Both the position numbers and the translations under genes were made by a program. Source: an uncultured Lachnospiraceae bacterium (GTDB lineage Bacteria > Bacillota > Clostridia > Lachnospirales > Lachnospiraceae). From it: DNA of 64,000 nucleotides. A model generated the notes under the pieces. The model had not been told where the DNA came from. It did not search any database and saw only the letters and a list, made by a program, of their open reading frames with translations. Of the stretch, positions 26,450 through 35,608 are shown piece after piece (within the stretch, counting starts at the first letter, position 1; each line of letters starts with the position of its first letter). The stretch covers positions 16,600-80,599 of the forward strand of contig CALGVA010000051.1 of the NCBI GenBank assembly GCA_937920345.1. Direction: 5' to 3'.

Positions 26450-29308
26450 GTGGAAAAATACGTGACAATGGGAATGACAGATTTCGAATTGTCACGGGAA
26501 TACGGTAATGAGGTGGGCACCTTGGATAAATACGAATATAAAGTACGCTCCGATGAGATTAGGGCATTGATTGCGGAGGGAGAATTTGCGGAAGCTGTCA
26601 GCATCGCGGATTCTATTGACTGGCGCCGGGTCAAGAGCGTCATGATGCTCTGTACGATCAGTGATTTGTATAAGATTAACAGGAGATATCAGGAGAGTAA
26701 GGAGATACTGCTGTTAGCTTATGAGAGACATCCGTCAAGCAGATCAATCGTATATTCGCTGTGCGAGCTTTCCATTAAACTGGAAGAGTATGTGCAGGCG
26801 ATCGAATATTATAAGGAATTTGTACAGATTGCACCGAAGGATACGGGGAGATATGTTCTGCAGTATCGTCTTTATGAGGCGCAGGACGTCAGTCTGGAAG
26901 AGCGGATAGCGGTTCTGGAGGAATTTAAGAGACGCGATCCGAGAGAGAAATGGGAGTATGAGCTGGCGTATCTGTATCACAGGATCGGATTATCTACGAA
27001 GTGTATCGAGATATGTGATGAAATGTTTTTTATGTTCGGCGATGGCAAGTATGTGATTAAGGCGCTGGAACTCAAGGCGCTGCACGAGCCGCTCAGCGAA
27101 GAGCAGCAGTCCAGATATAATACGTGGATACGTGAGAGGAACGGTGCTGATCTTCCGGAGGATGAATTAGCGGAAGAGGATGAGGACACAGGCGGTGTAC
27201 CGGGTGACACAAGGGTAGCCGGCAAGATCAGACATAACGAGGAAGAAGGCGGGCAGGAGGTTCCGGCAGCACCTACGATGGAACTCCCGGAGGTGAAAAC
27301 GGTTGACGTAGGTCAGTACAATACGATCAATCTGCAGATGGCGCTGGCTGAGAGTATGAAGGAGATTCTCGATGACAGCGGAGTGTCGGCGGGACCGGGC
27401 GTGCAGACTTCAGATAATGGATTCTCTTCTGAGACGGTGTACGGGACGGACGACATTGATGATGCGGACTTCGATGAAGATATGGAAGATGACGTGGACG
27501 AGGAGTTTGCGGAGTCTGCAGAGAATATGGAAGACGAGGGTCTTGCAGAGTTTGAGGAAGACGAGAATTATATAACGGCCGCAGAGGACATTGAGCCCGC
27601 ACAGACAGCGGATCATACAGAGGATTCGGAGGCGGCGGGAGAAATGGAGGCACCGGAGCCTGACGGGGAAGCGGACAGTGCGGACGATGTGATTGCGAAG
27701 ACGCTGATAGCGCCTCTGCTGGAAGAGACAGAGGAAATGCCTGCACAGGAGATCGAGGAACAGCTGCAGGAAACCCCGGTCATAGCTTTTCCGGCGAAGG
27801 AGATGCCGGTTCAGGAGGCACCGGCTATAGAGAATACGACGCAGGAGAGGCCGAAGAAACTGTCTTTGGATACGGACGATCTGCGGGAGATCAGTGCGCA
27901 GATCGCCAGAGAAGATACGGCGGCTTTTGATGCGCAGCAGATTCTGGAACAGATGATGAAGCCGTCGAAATATGATAATCTCCTGTCGCAGGAATATGAC
28001 GGACAGATCAGTCTGGTGGTGCCGGAGGCAGAGCGGGTGGAAAAGCAGATCACCGGACAGCTCAGCATAGAAGATATTATGGCCGAGTGGGAAGAGATGA
28101 AGAAAACCACGAAGCAGAAGCAGATGGAAGAAGTCCGGCAGCGGATTCTGGCGCATACCGGTAATATTTTTGCGGATTTTGACGAAGCCACGAAGAATGG
28201 TCTTCTGGAGGAACTGGAGAGGGCATTTGTGGCGGCGATCATGAAAGATTCGCACAGGAAACCGGCAATTAAGAAGGTGGTTCTTCCGGAGGGCAATGTG
28301 GAGCAGGAACCGGCGCCCAGACAGCTTACGCCGGAGATGGAGAGGATCATAGAAAAGGCGCTGCAGGATACGGATGAAGATCTGCAGGAGAGTGAAGCGG
28401 AAGATGAAATAGAAGAAGCGGAAGAGATCGAAGAGCCGGCAGTTGCGGATGCTGAGGAACAAATTCCGGAGGAAGGCACGCAGACCGCAGAAGAGCCGGA
28501 AGATCAGGCAGATACGGTACGCGGTCAGCATGAGGCTGGACAGGAGATCAGGCAGGATCGTGAACTGACAGAGGAGGAGACAGAACTCTTCGGGCAGTTC
28601 ATACATCATCGCAAGTCCAGGAGGCAGCTGGTACATGTGCTGGATAATATGAGTCTTGCTTCCTGCACGGGTAATGTTGTGATTACCGGCGAGGAGGAGG
28701 CTGTCGCGTTGACGCTTGCGAAAGCGCTGATCAAGGAGATGCAGAGCAGTGACAACAATTTTTCCGGCAAGGTGGCTAAGATATCAGCGAATGTTTTGAA
28801 TAAGAAGGATGTAGCGGAGACATTTGCCAGATTGGACAACGGGGCGCTGATCATAGAGAAGGCGTCACGCTTGAAACAGGCTACCGTTATGAAGATGGTC
28901 AAGGTATTAGAGCGGGATAATATGGGGCTTTTGCTTCTCATGGTTGACAGGAAGCAGAATATGAACCGGCTCTTTGATAATAATACCGTACTGCATAATA
29001 ATTTTAATCTGCGTGTGGACATTGAGCCGCTGGATGATGAATCTCTTGTGGCCTATGCGAAACAATATGCGGAAGAAATGGAATATTCCATTGATGAATT
29101 TGGTATTCTGGCGCTTCATACGAGAATAGCCGACAGACAGACGAGCGATCATGAGGTAAGTATGGCTGAGGTCAGAGAGCTTGTCGATGAAGCGATCGGT
29201 TATGCGAACAGAAAGACGCCGAAGCACTTTATGGATATCCTGCTGGCGAAGCGATATGACGATGAAGATATGATCATACTGCGTGAGAAGGACTTCATGC
29301 ATTATTAA
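26450..29308 (+). CDS. Large TPR / acidic / degenerate AAA+ protein, function unknown
   Basis: This is a 952-residue protein in three parts. Residues of about 30-230 are tetratricopeptide-like helical repeats (for example EYVQAIEYYKEFVQIAPKD). Residues of about 240-700 are a strongly acidic, low-complexity linker with several helical islands. Residues of about 715-952 resemble the AAA+ domain of SpoVK/CbbX-type ATPases, but the P-loop is lost (VVITGEEEAVALTLAKAL, near 744) and Walker B is degenerate (ALIIEKASRL). It probably acts as a scaffold rather than an ATPase. The start is GTG 26450, with ATG 26468 as an alternative. Its end is 25 bases from the branching enzyme start, which suggests co-transcription. 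Confidence 0.7.
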   Translation: MEKYVTMGMTDFELSREYGNEVGTLDKYEYKVRSDEIRALIAEGEFAEAVSIADSIDWRRVKSVMMLCTISDLYKINRRYQESKEILLLAYERHPSSRSIVYSLCELSIKLEEYVQAIEYYKEFVQIAPKDTGRYVLQYRLYEAQDVSLEERIAVLEEFKRRDPREKWEYELAYLYHRIGLSTKCIEICDEMFFMFGDGKYVIKALELKALHEPLSEEQQSRYNTWIRERNGADLPEDELAEEDEDTGGVPGDTRVAGKIRHNEEEGGQEVPAAPTMELPEVKTVDVGQYNTINLQMALAESMKEILDDSGVSAGPGVQTSDNGFSSETVYGTDDIDDADFDEDMEDDVDEEFAESAENMEDEGLAEFEEDENYITAAEDIEPAQTADHTEDSEAAGEMEAPEPDGEADSADDVIAKTLIAPLLEETEEMPAQEIEEQLQETPVIAFPAKEMPVQEAPAIENTTQERPKKLSLDTDDLREISAQIAREDTAAFDAQQILEQMMKPSKYDNLLSQEYDGQISLVVPEAERVEKQITGQLSIEDIMAEWEEMKKTTKQKQMEEVRQRILAHTGNIFADFDEATKNGLLEELERAFVAAIMKDSHRKPAIKKVVLPEGNVEQEPAPRQLTPEMERIIEKALQDTDEDLQESEAEDEIEEAEEIEEPAVADAEEQIPEEGTQTAEEPEDQADTVRGQHEAGQEIRQDRELTEEETELFGQFIHHRKSRRQLVHVLDNMSLASCTGNVVITGEEEAVALTLAKALIKEMQSSDNNFSGKVAKISANVLNKKDVAETFARLDNGALIIEKASRLKQATVMKMVKVLERDNMGLLLLMVDRKQNMNRLFDNNTVLHNNFNLRVDIEPLDDESLVAYAKQYAEEMEYSIDEFGILALHTRIADRQTSDHEVSMAEVRELVDEAIGYANRKTPKHFMDILLAKRYDDEDMIILREKDFMHY

Positions 29309-29333
29309 AATAAAGGTTATGGGGGCAGAGAGT

Positions 29334-31295
29334 ATGGCGGCAAAAAAAGAGAAAAAAGAGACAGCGGTAAAAAAGGAGACAACAGCGCAGAAAGCGGTGG
29401 AGAGTCAGGTATTTATTTCGGAAGCTGACCAGTATCTATTCGGACAGGGTTCACACTATGATATCTATAAGAAGCTGGGGGCGCACCCTTCTGTGGAAAA
29501 TGGCGTAAAAGGCATGTTTTTTGGGGTTTGGGCGCCGAATGCGGCATGTGTACATGTGATCGGCACGTTTAATGACTGGAATGAAGAGAAGCATCTGATG
29601 GAAAAAATCGGACCTTCCGGGATTTATACGCTGTTTATTCCTGAAGTGGGTGAGAACGAGCTGTATAAGTTCCTGATCCATACGCCGGCGGGAGAGAAGC
29701 TGTATAAGGCTGATCCGTTTGCCAACTATGCGGAGATGCGCCCGGGTAATGCATCTAAAACGTATGATATCAGTAAATTCAAGTGGACAGACAGTACGTG
29801 GATGACGGACAGAAACGGCAAAGATTATAATAAAGAGCCGGTTGCAATCTATGAGTGCCATATCGGTTCCTGGATGAAACACCCCAACGGCACGCCGGAC
29901 GGTTTCTATAATTACAGAGAATTTGCAGACAGGATCGTGGAATATCTGAAGGAGATGAAGTATACCCACATAGAACTGATGGGGATTGCGGAATATCCGT
30001 TTGACGGTTCCTGGGGATATCAGGTGACGGGTTATTACGCACCGACGTCCAGACACGGTACGCCTGATGATTTCATGTATCTGGTCAATACGCTGCACCG
30101 CCATAAGATCGGTGTGATCCTTGACTGGGTTCCGGCACATTTTGCCAGAGACGCTCACGGACTCGGCTGCTTCGACGGACAGTGTATCTTCGAGCATCCG
30201 GATCCGAGGATCGGCGAACATCCGGACTGGGGTACGAAGATTTTTAACTACGGCAAGAATGAAGTTAAGAATTTCCTGATTGCCAATGCGCTTTTCTGGA
30301 TCAAAGAGTATCATATCGACGGCATCCGTGTGGATGCGGTGGCCTCGATGCTGTATCTGGATTATGGTAAACAGGATGGACAATGGGTTGCCAATAAGTA
30401 TGGCGGTAATCAGAATCTGGAAGCGATCGAATTCTTCAAACATTTAAATTCCGTGGTACTGGGTACGTATCCCGGATTTCTCACGATTGCAGAGGAATCG
30501 ACCGCGTGGCCGAAGGTGACCGGCAAAGTGGAAGATGACGGTCTGGGCTTCAGCCTGAAATGGAATATGGGCTGGATGCATGATTTCTGTGAATACATGA
30601 AACTGGACCCGTATTTCCGCAAGAACAATCACTACGCCATGACATTTGCGATGACTTACAATCACAGTGAGAATTATATCCTGCCGTTATCGCATGATGA
30701 AGTGGTGCATCTGAAATGCTCCATGGTCAATAAGATGCCCGGCTACCCGGTGGATAAGTATGCGAATCTGCGTCTCGGATATACCTATATGTTCGGACAT
30801 TCCGGCAAGAAGCTCCTCTTCATGGGACAGGACTTCGGGCAGGAGAGAGAGTGGAGTGAAGAGAGAGAACTGGACTGGTATCTGCTTGGTGAAGAGCAGA
30901 ACAGGGGTGTGCATGAGTACATGAAAGAACTGCTCAATCTGTACCGCAAGTATCCGGCGCTCTATTCCATTGACAATGACTGGAAAGGCTTTGAATGGCT
31001 GAATGCAGATGATGCGGACCGCAGCGTGTACAGTTTCTTCAGGAAGGACGAGACCGGTAAGAACAATATCATGTTTGTGATCAATATGACGCCTATGATG
31101 TGGGAGAACTACATGCTGGGTGTGCCGAAGAAAAAGAAATACAAACTGCTGCTCAACAGTGATGACAAGCGCTTCGGCGGAAACGGACACGAGATTCCGG
31201 CAGAGCTTAACGCGGTCAAGGGCGTGTGCAACTATAAGGATTACAATATTACGTTTGACCTGCCGCCGTATACGGCAGCGGTGTTTGTGTTCTAG
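29334..31295 (+). CDS. glgB: 1,4-alpha-glucan branching enzyme
   Basis: This 653-residue enzyme makes alpha-1,6 branches in glycogen. A CBM48-like N domain (FGVWAPNAACVHVIGTFNDW) precedes the GH13 barrel. The nucleophile is Asp334 in DGIRVDAVAS, the acid/base Glu is in the AEEST motif at 387-388, and LSHDEVVH carries the transition-state Asp. The first 25 or so residues are an unusual Lys/Ala/Glu-rich tail (AAKKEKKETAVKKE). The frame is open from 29283, overlapping the preceding gene, but ATG 29334 gives the best N terminus. No other glycogen genes are adjacent. A terminator follows. Confidence 0.95.
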   Translation: MAAKKEKKETAVKKETTAQKAVESQVFISEADQYLFGQGSHYDIYKKLGAHPSVENGVKGMFFGVWAPNAACVHVIGTFNDWNEEKHLMEKIGPSGIYTLFIPEVGENELYKFLIHTPAGEKLYKADPFANYAEMRPGNASKTYDISKFKWTDSTWMTDRNGKDYNKEPVAIYECHIGSWMKHPNGTPDGFYNYREFADRIVEYLKEMKYTHIELMGIAEYPFDGSWGYQVTGYYAPTSRHGTPDDFMYLVNTLHRHKIGVILDWVPAHFARDAHGLGCFDGQCIFEHPDPRIGEHPDWGTKIFNYGKNEVKNFLIANALFWIKEYHIDGIRVDAVASMLYLDYGKQDGQWVANKYGGNQNLEAIEFFKHLNSVVLGTYPGFLTIAEESTAWPKVTGKVEDDGLGFSLKWNMGWMHDFCEYMKLDPYFRKNNHYAMTFAMTYNHSENYILPLSHDEVVHLKCSMVNKMPGYPVDKYANLRLGYTYMFGHSGKKLLFMGQDFGQEREWSEERELDWYLLGEEQNRGVHEYMKELLNLYRKYPALYSIDNDWKGFEWLNADDADRSVYSFFRKDETGKNNIMFVINMTPMMWENYMLGVPKKKKYKLLLNSDDKRFGGNGHEIPAELNAVKGVCNYKDYNITFDLPPYTAAVFVF

Positions 31296-31312
31296 CATAT
31301 AGAATATAAAAT

Positions 31313-31365
31313 AGACTGGGATGCCCTGGAGAAAATGAATATGAACAGGGTGTACCAGTCTTTTT
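31313..31365 (+). terminator. Terminator after glgB
   Basis: AGACTGG (31313-31319) pairs with CCAGTCT (31355-31361), with an inner CCCTG/CAGGG pair, followed by a five-T run. Confidence 0.8.
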
Positions 31366-31517
31366 ATGTAAATACGGCTACGGCTTTCTTTCTAAGAGAG
31401 ATAACAGGACGGGGAAGCAGCGGGAGTACATGGCATTTTTTTGTAAAATAACGAAATAATGTATTATTATTGGTTGCCTGTAGCAGTTGTTATCATGTAT
31501 AATATATGTAATAATAC

Positions 31518-31544
31518 TAAAGATTTAGAATAATATTCTGATAC
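31518..31544 (+). promoter_or_regulatory. Candidate sigma-28 promoter of the giant flagellin
   Basis: TAAA (31518-31521) is followed after 15 bases by TCTGATAC (31537-31544), matching the flagellar consensus TAAA-N15-GCCGATAA at the -35 and at five of eight -10 positions. It is about 34 bases upstream of the start codon. Confidence 0.6.
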
Positions 31545-31577
31545 AGATGACATAGCAGTTGATAACAGGAGGCATAT

Positions 31578-34500
31578 ATGTTATATGTACAGCATAATCT
31601 GCTCGCACAGAACGCAAACCGACAGTTAAAGGCAACTACGGATAAAAACGCGAAGACAACTGAGAAACTCTCTTCCGGATACCGGATCAACAGGGCGGCC
31701 GATGACGCGGCGGGTCTGTCTATTTCCGAGAAGATGCGCAGACAGGTTCGCGGACTTATGCAGGGGACTGCCAATGCCAAGGACGGCATCTCCTATGTGC
31801 AGGTCGCTGACGGGGCAATGAATGAAGGACATGATATTTTGCAGCGCATGAATGAATTAGCGTTAAAATCGCTCAATGGTACGCTGACAGAGGCGGACCG
31901 CGCTGCATTAAATGCTGAATTTGACCAGCTGCGGACGGAGATTGACCGGATCAATACCGAAACGGAATTTAACGGGCGGAAAGTGTTCGACGAGCATGAA
32001 CCATCCTACTATCAGCTCTTAGGAAATAGAAAGTGGGAGGACGATCAGCTTCATACGGTTTCGGGTATTTCAAATGATCTGACAATCAATTTGCCGGACG
32101 AATATGTTCCCAATGAGTATTCCATTACAGTACCGCCGGGAGTGTATACCACACAGGAACTGGTGGATGAGATTGATGATGCTTTAGAGAGTATGAGGCC
32201 GGCAAATCCGGGTTTTGTGTTTGAGTATACAGACAGGGGATACTGTAATTTGAATTTTGAGAATCCCACCGATTTGCCCGCGATGATTGATTCCGTAGAA
32301 GGTTCTCTCGCATATTTGCTCTATGATCTTTATAGTGGAAACACTACGGGTGATTTGATCGGGACGGGTGAATTCCCGTTACAGATTTACAGCGGATATA
32401 ATGATACGCTGGGATTCTATGTTGAGGGTGTGGCGAAGGAGATTTCAATGACAATCCCGCCCGGTAACTATACGCGTGAAGAAATGATCAGGAAGATCAA
32501 TGAAGAATTGGCGAAGCATCCTGAGGCGGCAGGCGTGAAGGCGGAAGAGTACGGGGACGCGAATATTCAGCTTACAGGTGGCAGGGGCGTCAGCATCACT
32601 GGATTAAAAGGAAATATGTTCCGCTGGGAATCGTATACGGAAAAGTATTCTTCTGCATTTTATGACAATTTGCAATATGGTATTTCTACCGGCGGAACTG
32701 CCGGCATATCAGGAAGTGCATATTATTCTTCCGCTACAGCTAAAATAAACATTACAGCCGGTGCAAATGATACGCTGCGATTTAAAATAAATGGAGCTGC
32801 CGGCTATACGGATATCAAAATACCTGCAGGTAAGTATACAATCGCAGAGCTTGCCTCCAAATTGAATGGTCTGTTTAAAGACAAGGGAATTGATAAAGAG
32901 ATTACTGCCAGTACCGGTACAAATACCAGTGTGTATCCATACAGGGAGTATTTGATATTAAGAAATACACTGACGGGAACGAAGAGTACGCTTGAGTTTG
33001 ATAAGACATCACAGTCAGTATACAAGGATACATATGATACCCTGTTTCGTGATACTAATTATTATCCGAATTCTTCAAGCAGTGGTAAACAAAAGGCATA
33101 CCTTATCGGTGCGGCATATCTTACCAGTAGTATCAGCCTTCCTCAGAGTTCTTTGACTTTTAGCGTTGATGGGACATCATATACGCTTGATGGCTTGAAA
33201 ACAACTTATTCAGGGCTCGATGAACTCGTTAATGCGTTAAATACGAGGCTGGAAGGTAAATATTCAAATTTAAAGGATAAAATAAAGTTCCAGAATTCTT
33301 CCAATAGAATTCAAATAGCGGCACAGTCTGATGATATTAAGAAAATTGATATAAGTTCCAGCAATCAGGAGGCTATATATAACCTGCTTTTTACGAGAAA
33401 GCAGACCTATACGAATTCTTTAAACCCGTCATCCCAGTACGGATACATAGAGAATGTCCAGCAGGGCACAAGTGAAACCAAGGTAACAAGCGAGCCTTAT
33501 TATTCTGTCAGGCTTCAAAACCAGCAGATTACAATCAAGGGCAGTCATAATAAAATTTCGTTTACAACGAGCCGTGGAAACGGCGAAATAAGTTTAGATG
33601 CCAAAACGTATACTATAGACGAACTAGTTGGTGAAATAAACAAAAAACTTCATGTTCCGGGTAATCCTGAAGGTCTTCGGAACATAACGGCAGTATATGA
33701 AAACGGGCGCTTGAAGTTTGAGTCCGAGATGCCCAAAGATTTTCCTAAGTATACGCAATATTGGGTTTCGTCCAATGTTAATGATTCCAACAGTGCGTGG
33801 AATGATATCGCCGGAACGTATGAGCAAACGTATACACATAGTTCACAGCAGGGATACGGTGCGAGCGCAACTTTAACGACTTACAGTGCAATTGCCGAAA
33901 ACATAACAATTAATGGCAGCAATAACACACTGACTTTAAAGCTCGAAAGCGGAGAGACCACAATCAATATTGCGCAGGCTTCCTATACCTCTAGAGAAGC
34001 GCTAAAGAATGCAGTACAGAATGCAATCGACAATACTGCGCTGAAGGGCAAGGTCACAGTAAGCGTTACAAATGATAATAAGCTGCGTTTTTTTACATCT
34101 GAAGGCAAAATGGAGGCTTCAGGCAGCTTCTATGACAGTGTATTAATTTCGAAGATAGCAGGAAACCCTTCTGAAACCAACAAGGGAAGTTATAGTTATA
34201 CACCGTCCTTTATTATAGGGCGTAAGGATTTGACGCAGCAGCCTATTGATATTATTTCCAATGCAAATGATGAGTTTATTTTCGATTTTGCTTATTATAA
34301 GTCGGTTGCAACGTACAGTCCGCTGCCAGGTACACCGGATCAGGACTGGTCGCCGATCAAAGTGACGATTCCCGAGGGTACTTATGGTGGAGAAGAAATA
34401 GCTGCTATTCTGACGAAGAAGATTCAGGAAGCGTTTAATGCCAAAAACCTGAATGATTTTGAAGTGAAGGTTATGGTGAATGACCCGAGCGGTATAGCTT

Positions 34501-35372
34501 CCACGAATAGTGAGTTTGATAAAACGGCTTTGAAAATTGTTGTGAATAGAAAGAATAATGCGGTGGAGCCGGATGCGGGAATGTATGTTTTGGATGGCGT
34601 GCGCGGGAGTGCCGCGAGTTTTATCTTTTATAAAACAACCGGTACGCCGCGAGCGACTTATATTACAGGAACGAAAGACCTGACGAACGGCGTTATGTTC
34701 GAACCGGGGAAGAATGTGCTGACACTTTCGGCAGACTCAGTACCTTACCAGTATACGTTTCCGGAGAATGTTTTACTTTCTCCGGATGAGCTTGCCGCAT
34801 TTATGAATGACAAGTTTGCGAACGGGGATGACAATGGCAATACCGCACCTCTAACTGCAGAGATAGAGAATGGGGTGTTGAAGATTACGCATAAGGCCGT
34901 GGGATCACACACGATAAGCGATGTCGGCGGCAGCGCGAGGAGCACAGTCTTCTTTCAGGAGAAGGGACGTGATACACGGGAACCGCTTAACATTCTGGTC
35001 ACGGGGGAGACGGGAAATAATATTGAAATCCCTAAAGTGAGCATCGGTTCCTGTGCTATCAGGATTAATTCCATTACGATCAGCAAGCCTAAGTACGCCG
35101 AAAAAGCGGTCAGACGGATCAAAGATGCGATTAATATATTAAGCAGTAAGAGAAGTACCTATGGCGCGCTGCAGAATCGCATGGAGCATACCGTCAACAA
35201 TAACGAAAACATCATAGAGAATACGCAGGCCAGCGAGTCTGCGATCCGGGATGCCGATGTAGCCGATTTGATGATGGAGTTTTCGATTAATAATATATTA
35301 TTGCAGGCGGGCACCAGTATGCTGGCGCAGGCCAATCAGAGCGCTCAACTCATTATGGGGCTGCTGCATTAG
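31578..35372 (+). CDS. Giant flagellin with about eight repeated surface modules
   Basis: This 1264-residue flagellin has intact filament-core ends: N-terminal D0/D1 (residues 1-140, LSSGYRINRAADDAAGLSIS) and C-terminal D1/D0 (about 1175-1264, ending MLAQANQSAQLIMGLL). Ordinary flagellins are 270-500 residues. The extra 1000 residues contain a recurring segment of pattern ND-x-L-x-F...IPxGxYTxxEL...INxxL, starting near residues 168, 275, 397, 523, 650, 782, 897 and 1045. The spacing is about 105-150 residues, and the pattern resembles the Flagellin_IN motif. The repeats should project from the filament. The TLR5-contact segment LQRMNELALKS is present (88-98). An AGGAGG ribosome site precedes the ATG. 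Confidence 0.93.
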   Translation: MLYVQHNLLAQNANRQLKATTDKNAKTTEKLSSGYRINRAADDAAGLSISEKMRRQVRGLMQGTANAKDGISYVQVADGAMNEGHDILQRMNELALKSLNGTLTEADRAALNAEFDQLRTEIDRINTETEFNGRKVFDEHEPSYYQLLGNRKWEDDQLHTVSGISNDLTINLPDEYVPNEYSITVPPGVYTTQELVDEIDDALESMRPANPGFVFEYTDRGYCNLNFENPTDLPAMIDSVEGSLAYLLYDLYSGNTTGDLIGTGEFPLQIYSGYNDTLGFYVEGVAKEISMTIPPGNYTREEMIRKINEELAKHPEAAGVKAEEYGDANIQLTGGRGVSITGLKGNMFRWESYTEKYSSAFYDNLQYGISTGGTAGISGSAYYSSATAKINITAGANDTLRFKINGAAGYTDIKIPAGKYTIAELASKLNGLFKDKGIDKEITASTGTNTSVYPYREYLILRNTLTGTKSTLEFDKTSQSVYKDTYDTLFRDTNYYPNSSSSGKQKAYLIGAAYLTSSISLPQSSLTFSVDGTSYTLDGLKTTYSGLDELVNALNTRLEGKYSNLKDKIKFQNSSNRIQIAAQSDDIKKIDISSSNQEAIYNLLFTRKQTYTNSLNPSSQYGYIENVQQGTSETKVTSEPYYSVRLQNQQITIKGSHNKISFTTSRGNGEISLDAKTYTIDELVGEINKKLHVPGNPEGLRNITAVYENGRLKFESEMPKDFPKYTQYWVSSNVNDSNSAWNDIAGTYEQTYTHSSQQGYGASATLTTYSAIAENITINGSNNTLTLKLESGETTINIAQASYTSREALKNAVQNAIDNTALKGKVTVSVTNDNKLRFFTSEGKMEASGSFYDSVLISKIAGNPSETNKGSYSYTPSFIIGRKDLTQQPIDIISNANDEFIFDFAYYKSVATYSPLPGTPDQDWSPIKVTIPEGTYGGEEIAAILTKKIQEAFNAKNLNDFEVKVMVNDPSGIASTNSEFDKTALKIVVNRKNNAVEPDAGMYVLDGVRGSAASFIFYKTTGTPRATYITGTKDLTNGVMFEPGKNVLTLSADSVPYQYTFPENVLLSPDELAAFMNDKFANGDDNGNTAPLTAEIENGVLKITHKAVGSHTISDVGGSARSTVFFQEKGRDTREPLNILVTGETGNNIEIPKVSIGSCAIRINSITISKPKYAEKAVRRIKDAINILSSKRSTYGALQNRMEHTVNNNENIIENTQASESAIRDADVADLMMEFSINNILLQAGTSMLAQANQSAQLIMGLLH

Positions 35373-35499
35373 TCTGAAGCAGGTTAGAGAAGACAAATCA
35401 AGGGATATACTGTTATCCTGCCTGCTTTCCGGGGAGGCGATCGACAATTATAAGAAGGCGGTCGCAGCAAGGAGATTTCAATGATTTTGGGCACAGGGT

Positions 35500-35526
35500 T
35501 AAGAAAAGAAAAATATATGCCGAAAT
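35500..35526 (+). promoter_or_regulatory. Candidate sigma-28 promoter of the FliK-like gene
   Basis: TAAG (35500-35503) and GCCGAAAT (35519-35526) are 15 bases apart, close to the flagellar consensus TAAA-N15-GCCGATAA. It could also serve the second flagellin and fliS downstream, because the gap before that flagellin is only 32 bases. Confidence 0.7.
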
Positions 35527-35555
35527 AAAGGGTGAATGTAAATGCATTCCCCTTT
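35527..35555 (+). other. Hairpin at the start of the sigma-28 transcript, or terminator
   Basis: AAAGGGTGAATG (35527-35538) pairs with CATTCCCCTTT (35545-35555) with one bulge, and A/T-rich sequence follows (TATATTTTG). It falls right at the expected start of the sigma-28 transcript, so it could cap that mRNA. It could equally end read-through from the giant flagellin gene. Confidence 0.5.
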
Positions 35556-35608
35556 ATATTTTGTATATTGTATGGGAAATGAAAAGACCTACTACATGGA
35601 GTGTGTGT

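Noticed and set aside
27410..28636. 408-codon open frame on the minus strand
   Set aside because: It lies wholly opposite the acidic part of the 952-residue protein, whose biased codons keep the opposite frame open. The translation is Leu/Arg/Phe-rich with no domain and no ribosome site.
29451..30443. 330-codon minus-strand frame opposite glgB
   Set aside because: It is a shadow of a clearly coding branching enzyme, with His/Arg/Ile-rich composition.
35373..35480. Open reading stretch after the giant flagellin ending ...KKAVAARRFQ
   Set aside because: It looks protein-like, but no start codon with a ribosome site lies in frame outside the flagellin gene. It may be a gene remnant, not a supported gene.
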